Part shown: piece by piece, positions 1-24,753 of the stretch | Layout: every line of letters begins with the position of its first letter | Numbering within the stretch: position 1 is the first letter of the stretch | The notes under the pieces: generated by a model | Told to the model about the DNA's origin: nothing | Seen by the model: the letters and a program-made list of their open reading frames with translations, nothing else | The model's database searches: none | Assembly: GCF_047663525.1 (NCBI RefSeq) | Contig: NC_092604.1 | Location: 9,998,001 to 10,062,000, forward strand | Length of the DNA: 64,000 nt | Reading direction: 5' to 3' | From: Anas platyrhynchos | Taxonomy: Eukaryota; Chordata; Aves; Anseriformes; Anatidae | Position numbers and translations under genes: made by a program

Positions 1-11157
<11,157 letters not shown>

Positions 11158-14100
11158 CTAGTAAGGAAATTTCTCTGCGCCGCTCCCGATCTGCCTTTTA
11201 ATGAGAGAAGCAGGGAAATGCCATCAGATTGTTTAGCCAGGGATAAGTAAACAGTAAACCAGGCACAACTGCAGACAGATTCACTGAGCAGACACTGTAG
11301 GTTACAAGGTTTTAGTCCCCTCCCCTTTAGTTGCTTTGGGGACTCCTGATTCATAACCTACATTAAAATAAGTGCAGGAACACACTGCAACATATTTTTC
11401 CTGCCACTCTGGTGCCAAGAGGTGAACTTCTTTAAGTATGAGGAACAAAAGAGCGTGGTCTGCTTAGTCCTTGCTTTAAAATAAATCTAACGTAAGCAGC
11501 TAACACAAGGATTCCTAAATACAAATGAAGGAAAAGTACTACGGCTCGTCCAACACTGGAATTTATCATCTGATTTCCCACTGAAGTGCACTGCTAGCTG
11601 AGCTCGTTACATTTACGATAATGGTTTCACGCTGGTGACAGTTAATGACTTGGACCAGCAATTAATGCTTTGAAGGCATCACCTGAACATAACAGTAATT
11701 TTTCCAAATTCCTTTTCCCTATCTACTGGCCACATAAGAGAGTGAAGGAGTCCAAAAACCAGCACAAATTAAACAGGTTCAGACCCTTGAAACCATGGGT
11801 GCAGCAGTTCAACTACAAATCCCAAAAACATTTTATAAAAAAGACTATTTTCTCTGTCGCCTCAAACACCGTTTTTAGCTATAAATCTACTTTCCACAGT
11901 AGATGTGGTTTGCTAATTTTTCACTCTGATCTCGGCTGGCACAACATACTGCAATTAATGCCCTCTACTCAGGCAGGCCCTCTGCTTTCTCTGCCTGGCT
12001 CTGAGAGCCTAGGACAAAGCTGAAACAGGGAACGCCAACACTGATGACAAGTATTTATCAGAAAAGAAACCTTGCTTACTCTCAGTGGATGTTTCTTTCG
12101 CATTCTTAAGGAATAATTCATTGTTCTCACTTTTCCACAGATCTCGGAGCTTAATCTAACCTTTTCACGCGTAATTTAGATTTCCAGATTTCTTGTTGCA
12201 AAATCTCCACTTCAAGCCCATAACTGCTGACAGCTTTATTATACCATCTGCTAGGTCCTATCTCATGGTTGCAGCTCTGCGTTGGGAGTAACAAAAAGCT
12301 ATATATATATAAATACGTATCAGACCTTTCCACCTTTCAGCCTTTCTGAAACTCCTCCAGCTGACAGCATGCTTCCAATGCAGCCAGAACCACTCAGCAC
12401 TCTGAAAGAGTGACTCTGACCAGAGGCCACAGCTTCCCCCAGCAATGCCTTATCAGACCTGATTCCTGGGTAAGAGGATTAGTCCATTACATTATACACA
12501 GAGCAAGCACGGAGCACAACCAGATTGGACACAGCCAGTTTGAGAGCGTACTGCAAACCTGCAGAGAGCCAAGCCAAGGCTGCTGCCAGGAAGCAAGTTT
12601 CTGACCACCAAACCTGGCACCCCGCAGCAAAGACCCCACGGTGCAGGATTTCCATCAGGCCTGGCACGAGCAAGAGGCTGTGGGCTCGGCGTGCAAGGCA
12701 GCAAGGGGTAGGACAGGGGACAGAAGATGAGAAGTGGTTTCTGTCACTCAGTCCCAGCCCTCGGGGTGCTCAGGAACACCATCAAAAGTTCCACGCAGCT
12801 GCAGCAGAGGCCTGCGGAGGCAGCAGGGCTGGCCAGCGTCCTTCAGACACCTTTTCCTGCAGAGCAGCAAACAGATCTCTGGCTCCAGGCTGGTTCCATC
12901 CTCAGATGGTCACCGCGTGCCAAAGAAAACAGCTCCTCCCTCCCTTCCCCATTTCCACCATACTTTCTTAGTAGGACAGACATAAAAGAGAAAGGGAGGA
13001 CACTGTGATTAGCACAGGCCTGGCAGGAGGGCAGACGCTGGGCTGAACCATGTCCTGTTGGAACCAGCAGGGCTGTGGGGAGCCTTGGACCAGCACGAGT
13101 GGCAGAGGGAGCAGCACAGCAGCCCTCAGCTGCCCTGGCAGGAGCATGGCCACCCCTCTTACAGGGGCACGGAGCCCTGGGGAGGGAGCCTACCCAGATC
13201 TCTTTGATCCCGTATCAGCCTCACACAATCCCGAGCAGCAAAGTCCATTCTGAGGTTTAGAAAACCTCGAAGCAGACCAAATTATTAGGCATTCGAGTAA
13301 AACCAACCATCACATCGGGCTCAGGAATTAGCCAGTTAACAGCAAAGCCCCAAGTTCCTCAAAGTCAGCATGCAAACAGCACGCGGGTAACGCTGCCAAA
13401 GAGAAACCCTGACAACCAGTTATGTAAGCGGGTCTCAGCTGCCTCCTGATTACATCTTCTATCATTAAAAGGATGCGGGAGGAATAAACAACCACTTCAG
13501 AGCAGAGGAGCCGGGGACACGCTGGGAATGAGCTCCTCGTCCAACTTTCTGGGGCAGCCACAACTGCCGTCTGGCTGAGGGAAATTCAGACGTGCTTTGT
13601 GCTCCCTCAGAGCTCTGAAGCTGAGAAGACAAACTGCAGCTTTGTTTGTGTGCTATGTACCGGCGTGAGCTCCAAGGGGGAGCACAAATCCACAGGGAGC
13701 TAAGGTGACTCCAAGCAGGCCTGCGTGCAAGGAGGCTGCAGCGATGTGGAGCTCTGTGGAGCCTCCACAGGCTGTGTGACACCGGCCCTGGTGTTCCCCT
13801 CACGCAGCAAATCCAGGCAGGCATCGCCAAAGCTTTCTCGTCTTGCAGAGAGAAGCCATTTCTGCTACAAATCAACTTAACTGAGAATTAAACTGCCGGC
13901 CTGCACGCTTTTTGTTAGGAGAATCAGAACCCGGAGGCACCTGCCGATGCTGCCACATGGAAACTGACAGCCTCTGACCTGTGCTCCTGGTCCCCTGACC
14001 GATTGCTGACCCTGAGGAAAGCATTATTCCCTGTTACAGAGGAACGAGCAACCAACAAAATCAATCGCCTGCATTTCTGCAAGCTTCCTCTCCGGGTTTA

Positions 14101-17100
14101 GACAGGTCTTTGGGGGAAGGTTCCCTATCAGCTTTAGCACACAGCTCAGCTCTTTCCGTTCTCAGGACTAGCAAGGTCTCCTGCAATGTCCACGGACAGC
14201 AGAGTGCAAAATGCTGAGCATCTCGGAGGACTCGGAAAACACTGCAGTGTGACCAGTTACGTCAGAGGCCCCAGGGTACAAATAACTGCACCAAAATTAC
14301 GTCCTGGGCAGAGCTCTGCTGCCAGGAGTCTTCGTGCCCTCACCATGCTGCCCTGTGCTTGATGTGTGGGCACTGAGCCCATATAACCCCCTTTCAAAGG
14401 GGGATTTCTCCTCCTTGGAGCTGCAGCAGGGATCTACCAAGCGCTGGGATCCCTTCCTGCAAAAGGAGCCACGTGAAGAGCTCGAGCTGCTGGCAGCAGT
14501 CAACAGCTGGAAACCCCTGAGCTGGAAACAGCCAAAGGGAGAAGAGTCCTGATGAACGGGATCGTCTACAAAGCTCTCTGCGAAGCTGTGTAGGAAGGAG
14601 GCAGGGCTGCTGGTGTTTTATTCACAAGACTTCAATGGAGCTTGAATGCCTGGAAGTTAGCCAGCCTTAATTGAGCAGGGCAAACAGATTGATCAAAGGT
14701 AGCACGCACACCAGAAGGAATCGCTTCAGATACTCATACACCGCCGCGCACGATCGCCTGGGCAAAACCTGGGCCACTGCAGGCTCTTTGCTGCAGACCT
14801 TCACTCCTTGATCTTTTAATGGCAGCAGTCACAAACACAAAACAAAGCAACAGGATGGAGATTAACACGGAAAAGGCTTTTCTCCAGAGCAGGAAGATTC
14901 TTGACCTGAAATTTTACATGAATTGCTAAGAAACGCCCAGGTTGCAAAAGCTGAACTGTACTTCCAGGGAAGAGAAAGCGTTTAGAGCTGGTGCTAAACT
15001 GAAATCTGTTGTCATTCCTAATGTTACTGGTAACGTGAAGCCTTATAAAAGAACAAGGCATGGTTTTACAGATCAGTGGTGTTTGCTCTTTCTTAAATAC
15101 ACCCAGCTGCTTTTCGGTAGCAGCCCTCAGAGCTCTGTGTTTATCTGTCAACAGGAACTCAGCACTGCTTCTCCTGGAACACCTCCCACCACAAAGCACC
15201 TATTTGGGAAACGGTCACCACCTGCCTCAGCAGTGAGAGGTGCCACTGGCTGCCCTTGGAAGAGCTCTGGTGAAGCATGTGGACCAGCTGCCCTCGGGGC
15301 CTGGTGCCACATTCACTCATATCCCCTACAAGTTCTGTGGGGCCGGGCAGGGATCACCAGCCTGGAAAGGGAGGGACAAGGTGAGCATGCAGGTCCCAGG
15401 AGGGAGTGCTTAATAAACAGGGGAGCACCAGGAGAGTGCCAGCACCCAACTATGAAGTCAACAGGATGAACGCAGAAGAGCTGCAAGAGCCTAGCCCACA
15501 AGAAGCCAGGCTCTCAGCCTGTTGCACAGCCCAGGGGAAGCTGCTCAGATTTGTTCATGCACCCGTAAGGGCCTGCTGAGATACCGAATGTGGGACTGAA
15601 TCCTGCCAGAGCAGAGGAGCAAGTCAGCATCAGCAGCACAAAGAGATGGATGCCCCTCAGCAAAGGTGGCTCGTGGCTCACCAGGGGACCCTCCTTGCAT
15701 AGCTGAACAGGCACCCGGGGCAGCAGGGATTCCTGTATTCACCATTCCAGCTGCTCCCTGCATCTCCTGTCAATCTGCTCTCCTTGTAGCGACAGGGAAC
15801 GGGAGACCGGGATCACATCTCCCGTGATTTATCGCAGAGGTATGCTGCCAGCTGAGTGACACGGCTGGAGGCAGGGAGGCAGCAGGCGTCAGGAAGCCAA
15901 GGCACCGTGACCCAGACGTGCACAGCACCACCAGGGAGAGGCCGAGGCGTCTGGGCAGCAGAGCCCTCACCCTGCGGCGTGGAGCTGTGCACGCAGAGAT
16001 AAGGCCTGAAGGGGGAACCAAGAGAGCATGCCCTAGAAGATGACCTGCTCTCATTTTCTGAGCTGTCTTCACCACGCTCACCTGCTGCCTCGCTTGTGAA
16101 CGTAACAAACGCACCCATGGGCTGGGAATCGCTGCTGCTGGGCCACTGGGCAGCTCGAGAGAAAAGAGACCTCCATGCCTCAGGTTTGGCCTGTGAACTT
16201 CAGACGCCTCACCTCTCTGCTAAACAGCTTTCCCAGAGCTGGGAAGGCCAGGAGCAGAGGAAGGCAGCCAGAAAGGATGGATTCGTAACACTGTGAAACA
16301 GATAATGCAGCCTGGAGGCTGGAGAAGAGCTCAACTGTATTTACACAAAAACATTAACGAGCTCTGGACAGACAATGCCCCACCCCGAAGAGGGCCCCTG
16401 ACCTCCAGTAATTGAGCAAACAGACAAAGATAAGACAGATCTCATCCTGAGCATGCAGGACTACAGCACAGAGAACAGGGGGGGAAAAAATCCAGCCAGA
16501 ATGCTGGCCTGCAGCCCGCAGAGTGCTTACGAGCTCCTCTGCTCCTGAAACTCCCCCTCCTTCTCAAGCAGCAGAAAACCCAAGTTTTTTTCACCCATCA
16601 TGCTGTAATAAAGGAACTGACCCCTTGGTGCCAGCTTGTCAGGAAAAAATAACTGCATGTTCAACCCAAGCAGCAGCACTGCAGGGCTTTCATACCTCCC
16701 GGAATCAGGAATTGATTACTGCAGGGATGCAGCAAGTTCCCTGACACGGAGCAGCCTGGAAGCACGGCCTGCCAGCACCACGCTCTTCACCCTCTCAGCC
16801 AGGCCAGAACGCCGTTAGATGAGATCAAACCGACCCCAATGACCCTATCAACGTATGTCCCCAGGTTCTGAAGCCGTGACTTTCTGGAGGCATTTCTTCC
16901 GCAGCAAGAAACAAGGAGAATAAAGGAGCACATTGCCTTGTTTCACATTTCAGAGGCAAAACCCACAGAGAACGGAGCAGCTCTGCTGAGCCAGCCACCT
17001 GTGGCTTCGACAAATCCAACCCACCGAGCACCAGAGGAAAGGGAAGTGACCTAATGCTTCCCAGAGCCACCCGAAGGAGGGCTCAGACACAGATGCAAAT

Positions 17101-20100
17101 CTCTACCCTTAGAGCTGTACTTACGCTCTGGCTCCTCCACAACTACATCCAGAGCTGAAGCACAGCAACTACAGCACCTGAAGGGTTTCTGCCTTCCCCT
17201 TCGCCCTGCTCTGCATCCCCTGAGAGCTGAACGTCCACGGAGAATACACAGACACCAGGTCCTGTTCCCTCAACACCAAAACAAAGAGGCTGATCGCAAA
17301 CAAGCAATGTAAATCCAAGCAGAGCATTATGCCAGAATTTTCTCTGTTGGCAAAACCTCCTGGCAGGATTCAGCTAAACTGTAAGGTAAGCTGGGCATTT
17401 AGGTATCTGAGCAACAACAACCGACCCTGAGGAGCTGGTACAGATCTCCTGAAGGGTTCCGGGGCCAACGCTCTCTTACAGGCAGGGTAACCAAGGCAGA
17501 GCCCGCTGGTTGCTCCAGTAACACTGCAGGCAGCAACACAGGTCCCAGAGCTCAGGTATCTGCGCCTACCTCCCTGGGCTCCTGTTCCATAACAGCCACC
17601 CAAACCCGCACTGCCAAGACCCTCAAAGAAAACAGGTCTCCAGTTCAATCACAAAGGAGGAAAAGTGTCAAAAGAAGTCAGAACGGGAGGGAGCGCAGTG
17701 CAGCAGCAGCTGACAGGTCTAGAATGGCATCTCCTCCAGTGGAAGAGGCTGCCTGCTGGTTCACAAAGCGACCCCAATCCTGCCTGCTGCTGCAAGGGAG
17801 CCCACGAGCAGAGCAGGCACCCACACAAGTTCTCAGCTCATGAATGGCACCAGGTCTCTGGACCAACAGCTCAAGTCACCACATCTGGCTCCAAACTGGC
17901 GAAGACACTTCCATCACTAACTACGAAACCAAACCACCACATTTTAAGGCTGTGAAATTCTCTTTTGCCTTCTCTGTGGAGTCCTCATGTTCCTGCCACA
18001 TGGGCTTTTAAAATTTATTGTAGGAAGAGTACCCATGTAGCCAAGGTGAGACATGGCAAGAGCGATGTAGGTGAAAAACTTACGCTGCCAGCCCCCAAAT
18101 CCAACCGTAAGCCTTTAGCTATTAGCCAAAGCTCACCTTGGAAGAGCCCTACAAAACTGGCGCAAGGGACAAGCCAAAGCACTGCAATCCAGGCTGCTGC
18201 AAGGGAACAGATGCGTTCCAAAGAGCAGCCGCACCGATTCTTCCTGAGAAGTCACAATCAGCCTTTCCCAAGCCCTTCATCTGGTCCCACGCTCAGGAAC
18301 TTACTTCACCTACCCGTGAGCACAGGTTTTATAGTAAACAAGCAAGCAGGAGATCAGAGATGTCACCGAGCCAGGAGAAGAAACCGGAGCAGAGCTGGCA
18401 GTCTTGAGGGTTACGATGTTCCTTTAGCAACAGATAAAGCTCTTTCCACAAAAATGCCATCAGTCATTGAGTAAGCAGCTCTGTTTTCTCTGCAGCCTCA
18501 GGAAGGAAGGATCAGGCTAGCATGGGGAGGTGGGAGCTCACCTTGTGCTGACGAGCCTCTCTCCAGCAGACCTGGCTCTGGGAACCTCTCCACGCTCCCA
18601 GCCAGCTGCTGACTTGGTGGCCTCAGTTCCCACTCAGGTTACGCACAGACGAAGCCCGGTGCTGTTAACCTGCAGGCAGCAAACGCCAACCCCTCGGCAC
18701 ACACACACACAGGAGAGGCTCCTGCATGCCCCAGCTAAGCTGATCTCTGCAGGCCCGACCCTTCCCCAGGTGCTGGGAGCTCCCCGGGCAGGCCCCCCAC
18801 CCCTTCAGCCACACCGGCTGGTACCAACCCCAGGGTGCAGCGTGCCCAGCTGCCCTGGCAAGGCTGAACAGATCTGATAGCAGCTCCCTATCAGATCTCA
18901 CCCCTTTCCCACCGCCATCAGGACTGACAGTGGGTTCAAACCATCAGTAAGACTCCAAGCAGTTCAGACAAGCCTGTGGTTCACACGCGCTGTAGATACC
19001 CGAGCTTCCAAGGAAGCATTACTCGAGTTTTCCCAATTCTCACAACACCAGGGCAGTGCAGCATTTCCCAGCAACCTTCCTTACAGGAGCCCCAGTCGCA
19101 GGAGCCATTTGCACTACAAACAAAAGCTGAGGATGCTAAAAGGGATCAGATGGGGAAAAGGACACAGGTACAAAGCTGTAAAAACCTGCAAGGTGAGGTG
19201 CAGCGTGGCTCAGTGCTCTGAAGACAGGAAAGGTCTTAACTGCTTTTCGAGGGAGCTGAGCAACTCAGACCACGCACGAGGCATCTGCACTATGCTGAGC
19301 TGGACAGGAAGCGAAAGCATTTCACAGATGCTTTAATTTACAGAGATATTCTCGGTGCATAACTGACAAGGTGTGTGAGCGTCACCACTCACATTTTCCA
19401 GACAGAAAAATGACACCAGGGAGCTACACAGCTCTGCTGAGCGGCAGGGCAAGAAACAAACCCTTCTCCTCCAGCTTTGTGGGGCTGGAGGAACCACCCT
19501 CTCCATCACCTCACCTTCCTAACGCTGCGTGGCCCAGAGCAGCGCCAAGTCCTGGTCCAGGGGAGGTGTGCAGGAGCAGGTCTGCGATGCTGGGGCAGGG
19601 AAAGCTGCTGCCACCTCCTAGATGAGCGACCCCACGCACTGCTTGTCCTACAGCAGGATCACAGCCGTCAGTAAAGCAACATTCTGCTCAGATGCGGAAT
19701 GCTAATGCTGTAGGAATGCTCAAATCCTGTGAAACCACTCCTAAATGACGGGCCGTGAAGTTTCAGTTGCTAGGTGGGAGCTTGATGCTTCGGTTATTTA
19801 AGAAAAAAGATAAAACCATACTTTGCACTATTCCAGCCGTGAAGAAACATTCTCAAGCATGTCCCTACTCCCCTGCCTGCTTCACAACCCACTCTAAACT
19901 CTGAACAAGAGCACTCAAGGCTTTTGTACGGGCTCCCAGCCCACATACAGGTAGGAACAGCTGAAGAACCTACCCCACTGCAGAACACTTCCAAAAAAAA
20001 ATCACTACATTCCCACACAAGAAGTGCCTGTGGGAGGCAAAGTCCCAATGCAAGCTCTTCAAACCTGCCTCTACGCGCTCCTTGCAGCGCCAATCACAGC

Positions 20101-20504
20101 CAAACGTGGTGCCCAAAATGTCTCAAGGGCTACCCAGGAAGGATTCCTCTGTCAAACCTCTTCCAGCAGGGCACTAACTCTGGAAATACTGCATAGTTTA
20201 CTCCTCTTAAGTGCCACTCATCTAGAATTCAAAGGCTATTGAGGATGCTCCCAGCTGCTAATTCAAGCCCCTTGTATATTCCAAGCACAGCACTGCAACA
20301 GAGGAGTCCTCTTGGCCAGATGCTACCTGCCACCAGCAAGTCCTCACTTTCTTGGTCTTTTTTTTTTTTTTGTCTTTGTACTTAAGCCTGGCCCACCTTT
20401 CCTCCTCTTCCACTTTTACATGTTTCAGATCACACCATTACCTCTTCCCCTGCACCCAAAGCACGGCTGTTTTCACCAGTCCTCCACAACTTCATGCCTG
20501 CAGT

Positions 20505-20575
20505 CTCTTAAGATGGTTGGACTCGATGATCTTGAAGGTGTTTTCCAACCTAGACAATTCTGTGACTCTATCCAG
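20505..20575 (+). mobile_element. CR1 LINE 3' end
   Basis: Contains the diagnostic CR1 3' terminus: ttggactcgatgatcttga, then ttttccaacc, then the terminal microsatellite-like attctgtgactc. Only about 70 bases remain, typical of 5'-truncated insertion. Confidence 0.85.
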
Positions 20576-22138
20576 AGGTAACAGTGAGCTCCTGCCCCTT
20601 CTAGCTTACCAGCACTTTCCTGAACATTCAGATGTTCAGAACCAGACACTGAAAAAGCAGACTGGCGCCCTGCAGAATGACACACACACCTTTTCCCACC
20701 TCAAAACCTCCGTCTGTCCTTGCAGACCCCACAGCACTGCAAGTCAAGCAGCTTCAGAACAAACCAATGCCACAGGTAAACACGGAACAAACCAGTGCCA
20801 CCAGACCAGCTTCTAGACCGCTTGTGTTACTGTACCAGGGATTCCAGAGGGGAAAAAAAAAAGAAAAATAAAAGAATTTGTGGCTATACACTTCTGAACA
20901 AGTTTGCTCATGGGCTCCTACTTCTCAGTTGCCTCTGCACAGGAAGCACATGCTCCCAGAACATCCTGAATACAAGCACAAGTTGCTAACTGAAGAGAAG
21001 CCCAAGGTACATTTCAGCAAGGCTTAATGTAAAATACAATCTGCTTCAGCCCCAGTTTTCCTCCTGGGGGAAAGACCATTTCAATCAAATCAGATGGTTT
21101 CCGCATAGATCTGCAAAACCACCTTCAGCAGGGGCTTTCCAGGAGCACACCATACCCAAATCACTTCGTTTCAGCAGTTAGAAACAGCTGTTCAGTGGAC
21201 GGAAAAAGCTGCACGTCCCCGGCCTTTACCTGCTCACAGTGCTTTCACCTCACTGCCTGATGACACCGTCTGACTTCTGCATTTCTTCTGTTCCAAATGA
21301 CAAACTAGCGATAAGGAGCTGTGAAATTATCGACCTATTAGGAGAATGAGTCAGTGCCACACAAAAAACAAAGCCCACTTATAAGGCATGATTAGTTGAA
21401 GAGCGAGGCCGGATACTGAGCCACCACCATGCTCATCGCCAAGTCGCAGAAAAAAAGGAGGAATCTAGTAAAGAGAAGGATGACCACAGACATCCAGTCC
21501 TTGCAATAAAGCCTCTCCCTCCTCACCCTGAAGTTACCATCCTGCATTCAGCAAGTTTCTGCTGCCCTTGCTGCTTCTGTATCTACAACAAGAAAACATG
21601 CAATTACAAGTGGAAAAAGCCCTGCCACAGCCAGGTCTCTTTGTACACGGCAAGTATCATCATAAAACAGAAACTGAAAATGCGTGCTATTATTTTCGGT
21701 GCAGCAGCACTTAAAGTTAGCCCAGCTCGCCTTTAAACACCTCCCATTACTCAGGTGAGCACAATGAGGGCCTTGAGCAACTCACACTGCTGGACCTTAA
21801 ACAGGTAGCTCTGTAAGGGATAATCTAACAGGCACTGCATTGTGCAGCTCAGGCACACTGCAGGCGCTACGAGACGCGCCAAAAACATGGTCCTGGGATT
21901 TGCCAGCTGCACCTCATATGGGAAAGCCTGCAGGACACGGTACAGGCGTCAGGAGCTATGCAAAAGCATCGGCACCAGACACCCGAAGAGCGAGGATTTG
22001 TCTTTACACCATCCCTCAGCCAGGGACCAGGGCGCGTTGCGTCAGGCACGAGAAAAATAGAGCCTCTAATGCCACCCCGACTCTTAGGAGGAGGTTGTTC
22101 ACACAAATTAGCCTTTGAAGTTAGGTTTTACAGAAAGC

Positions 22139-22160
22139 TTTAATAAAAGGCTTTATTAAA
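22139..22160. repeat. Perfect inverted repeat with AATAAA on both strands
   Basis: Arms TTTAATAAA and TTTATTAAA (9 bp) flank the 4-base loop AGGC. Each strand carries AATAAA. It lies in an AT-rich part of PRRC2B intron 1. Confidence 0.85.
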
Positions 22161-24413
22161 ATGTCACTATAAAAGTTAAATCGTTTTAATAATAATTCTT
22201 TAGGAACATTACTCATATTTATTAAAACTAAAATACTTTTAAATCCTGCCTCTCCTTTCCAACACTTACTTACTTTCCCTTCTTCATCCAGGTTGGCTGA
22301 GTTTCATTTTTTAGCTCTCATGCACACACAAAAATAGAAAAAAAAGCCCACAGTTTATCAAAACACATACTGTAGGACCAAAGAAAAATGTCTCTGAATT
22401 TGAAAAAAAAAGTTGGCTCCTTCCGTAAAAAATAGCTCTTATAGACTAAAAATAAATAAAAATTCCATGCAAAGTGACAGGCACCATATAATAACAACTT
22501 CGGAAACCTGTAGAAATGCCTATGTGTTTTACTAATTTTTAGGAGAAAAGATGTCTGTCCAAGTCACATAGACATGTTTTCTGATCAGTGAACACAGCTG
22601 AAGATGTCCTAAGACGTGTGACATCTACTCAAGACGTGCAGAACACCAGACCAGTGAAAGCGACTGGGAATAAAAGAGGCATCACCTTATGCTCAACGTG
22701 GCTATCGAATTAAGCACCAAACCAAAATACAGCTACCAGCACGCATACTAGGACTGGCTGGAGGAAACATGTAATTAAGAAAAAGAACACTAATCTCAAG
22801 CAGCATTTGTGATTTTGTCTGAGTATGATTTTTAATCTGAACTTTTTAACTATAAAAAGAAAGTACTAGAGAATTTCAAAGAGGTCACGTGGAAGAGGTC
22901 TTCTTTATCGTTCCCCCCAAATACGTTTTGCTAACTGGAAGAACCTCTTGGACTACGGTTCTGAAAGAAGTAGCATCACCCATGTACCCATAAAAATCTG
23001 CAGGAGCCTGACGGAACCGAGGCCCACTTACAGTATTTCGTTTAAACTGAGACATGCAGATAGGTATTCCAACCAAGAAAAACAAGGTCCAAAGCAAAAA
23101 ATAAATAAAATAAAATCCTTTCCCTATAAAGTTTGATTCAATCCTGAAATGGGAGGGATGCCTTCCCTCCCAGCCAGGTACAGCAGATGATGAAGCCACT
23201 GCTACCTGCTTACATTTAATACCTATTCCTAGAAACAGAACGACTTAAGGACCAAACACACATGTTTATCATACGTTATCGCCCCAAACACCAGTAACGC
23301 TAATACACAAATATTTGATGAGCTGATACTCAAGAGTATCCCACCTTCCTGATGTTTGGAAGACAAAAAAACAACAGCGAAAAAGCCACCAGAACAAACC
23401 AAAACAACTTTCCTAACAAAACCCCGAACTCCCAGCTCATTCAAACCTGGTCAGCTCTGATTTCCCAGCCGAGGGGGTTGTCTGTAGTCACCTTAACAAG
23501 AAAAAAACAACAAAACCCCGCTAGCTGCTAACCAGCACCCTGAGCAAACCCTGAGCCCAGCACCTGCACCCCAGGACCCCTGTTGGGGGTGCAGCAGACA
23601 CCCTCCCACCCCCCCGAGCTGGGAAACTCCTTCTCAAAGCACCAACACCTTTCCAAACCTATCTATCGAGCTCGCTGAGCCCCAAAACACCCCGATCGCA
23701 TCCTCCTTTCCCCCAGCTGCAGGGTGAGCCCCCTCTTTTTCCCCCCCTCATGGTGGTGGTGGTGGGGGGAACACCCGGCCTCGCAGCCTGTATTTTTCAT
23801 CTCTCGGCCTCAGGAAGCCTTTCGTGGGGCTCCCCTCACGCCAACAAACCCGGGCAGCCTTCGCCGTGCCATCCATCCCCCTTGTTTTTGCTGCACGGCG
23901 CGACAAAAATATCTTTGTGTCACCCTCCAGGCGAGGAGGAAAAAACAAGCTGCCTGCGCGGCGGGCTGCGAGGCCGCCCCCAGCCCCCTAGGGGGGTGTG
24001 TGTGAGGGTGAAAGGGGGGGGGCCCGGCCGAGGGGGGAGTCCCAAAAACCCCTAAATCCACCCCAAATCTCTCCCCAGGCCTCACAGCGCGGCCCTCGCT
24101 TGGGGAATGGGGGGGGGGGGGGGGGCGGCGGCCAGGCCCCGCATCGGCCCCAGACGCCCCCAGCACCCCGGGGGGGCCGCACACAATAAACAGCGGGGCC
24201 AAAGCAGCCCCAAATAACAGGGGGGAGCCCCCAGCGCCCCTATTTGTGTGTGTGGGGGGGGACACCCTCGGCGGGGAGGCCGCGGGGTGCCGCAGCCGCT
24301 GGCTCCGGCTCCATTTTAGGGCTGCCTCGTCCCACCTTCCCTCTCCCTCCCCCTTCTTCTTCTTCCTCCTCCTCCCTCCTCCTCCTCCCTCTCCCTCCCC
24401 CGGCCCCACTCAC

Positions 24414-24710
24414 CGCCCTAAATACCCGCGGCCGCCGGCCCCCCGATACCCACCTGTGGGGGTGGCGGGGAGCCGGGAGCGCCTGAGGAGCCGGGTGCCG
24501 AGGGGCGATGGGCGCGGGGCGAGGCGGATGGCGGCGGATTGCGCGGCGGCGGCGGGGCGATACGGGTTCTCGCTGCCGCTGCCTCCTCCTCCTCCTCCTC
24601 CTCCTTCTTCTCCACCTCCTCCTCCTCCCTCGGCCCGGCCTGTCAATCCCGCCCGGGAGGGCACAGCGCCGCCTGCAGAGCCCCGCCGGCCAGGCGACTG
24701 AGGGGCGGCC
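24414..24710 (-). other. PRRC2B: PRRC2B non-coding exon 1 (approximate)
   Basis: The 5' UTR exon is inferred from the CpG island and a donor. Two donors compete: GGGCG|GTGAGT ending the exon at 24,414 (near-perfect) and CACAG|GTGGGT ending it at 24,454. The leader is rich in GGA and GCC triplets. The start site is not determinable; about 24.7 kb is a guess. Confidence 0.5.
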
Positions 24711-24715
24711 CAAAA

Positions 24716-24753
24716 TGGAGGAGGAGGAGGAGGAGGAGGAGGAGGAGGAGGAA
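24716..24753. repeat. (GGA)n trinucleotide repeat
   Basis: About a dozen uninterrupted GGA units on the plus strand at the upstream edge of PRRC2B exon 1. Complementary TCC-rich tracts lie at about 24,352-24,390 and 24,583-24,631. Confidence 0.85.

Larger units (their letters stand above)
11194..24413. other. PRRC2B first intron
   Basis: About 13.2 kb between the start-codon exon and the CpG-island exon. It holds a short CR1 3' end (20,505-20,575), T- and CA-rich simple repeats, an AT-rich stretch at about 22.1-23.2 kb with an inverted repeat, and the downstream half of the CpG island. No further exon can be supported. Confidence 0.7.

Noticed and set aside
22885-23199. Minus-strand 104-codon frame with a membrane-like segment
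   Set aside because: AT-rich intronic sequence, no splice signals in frame, no recognised product.
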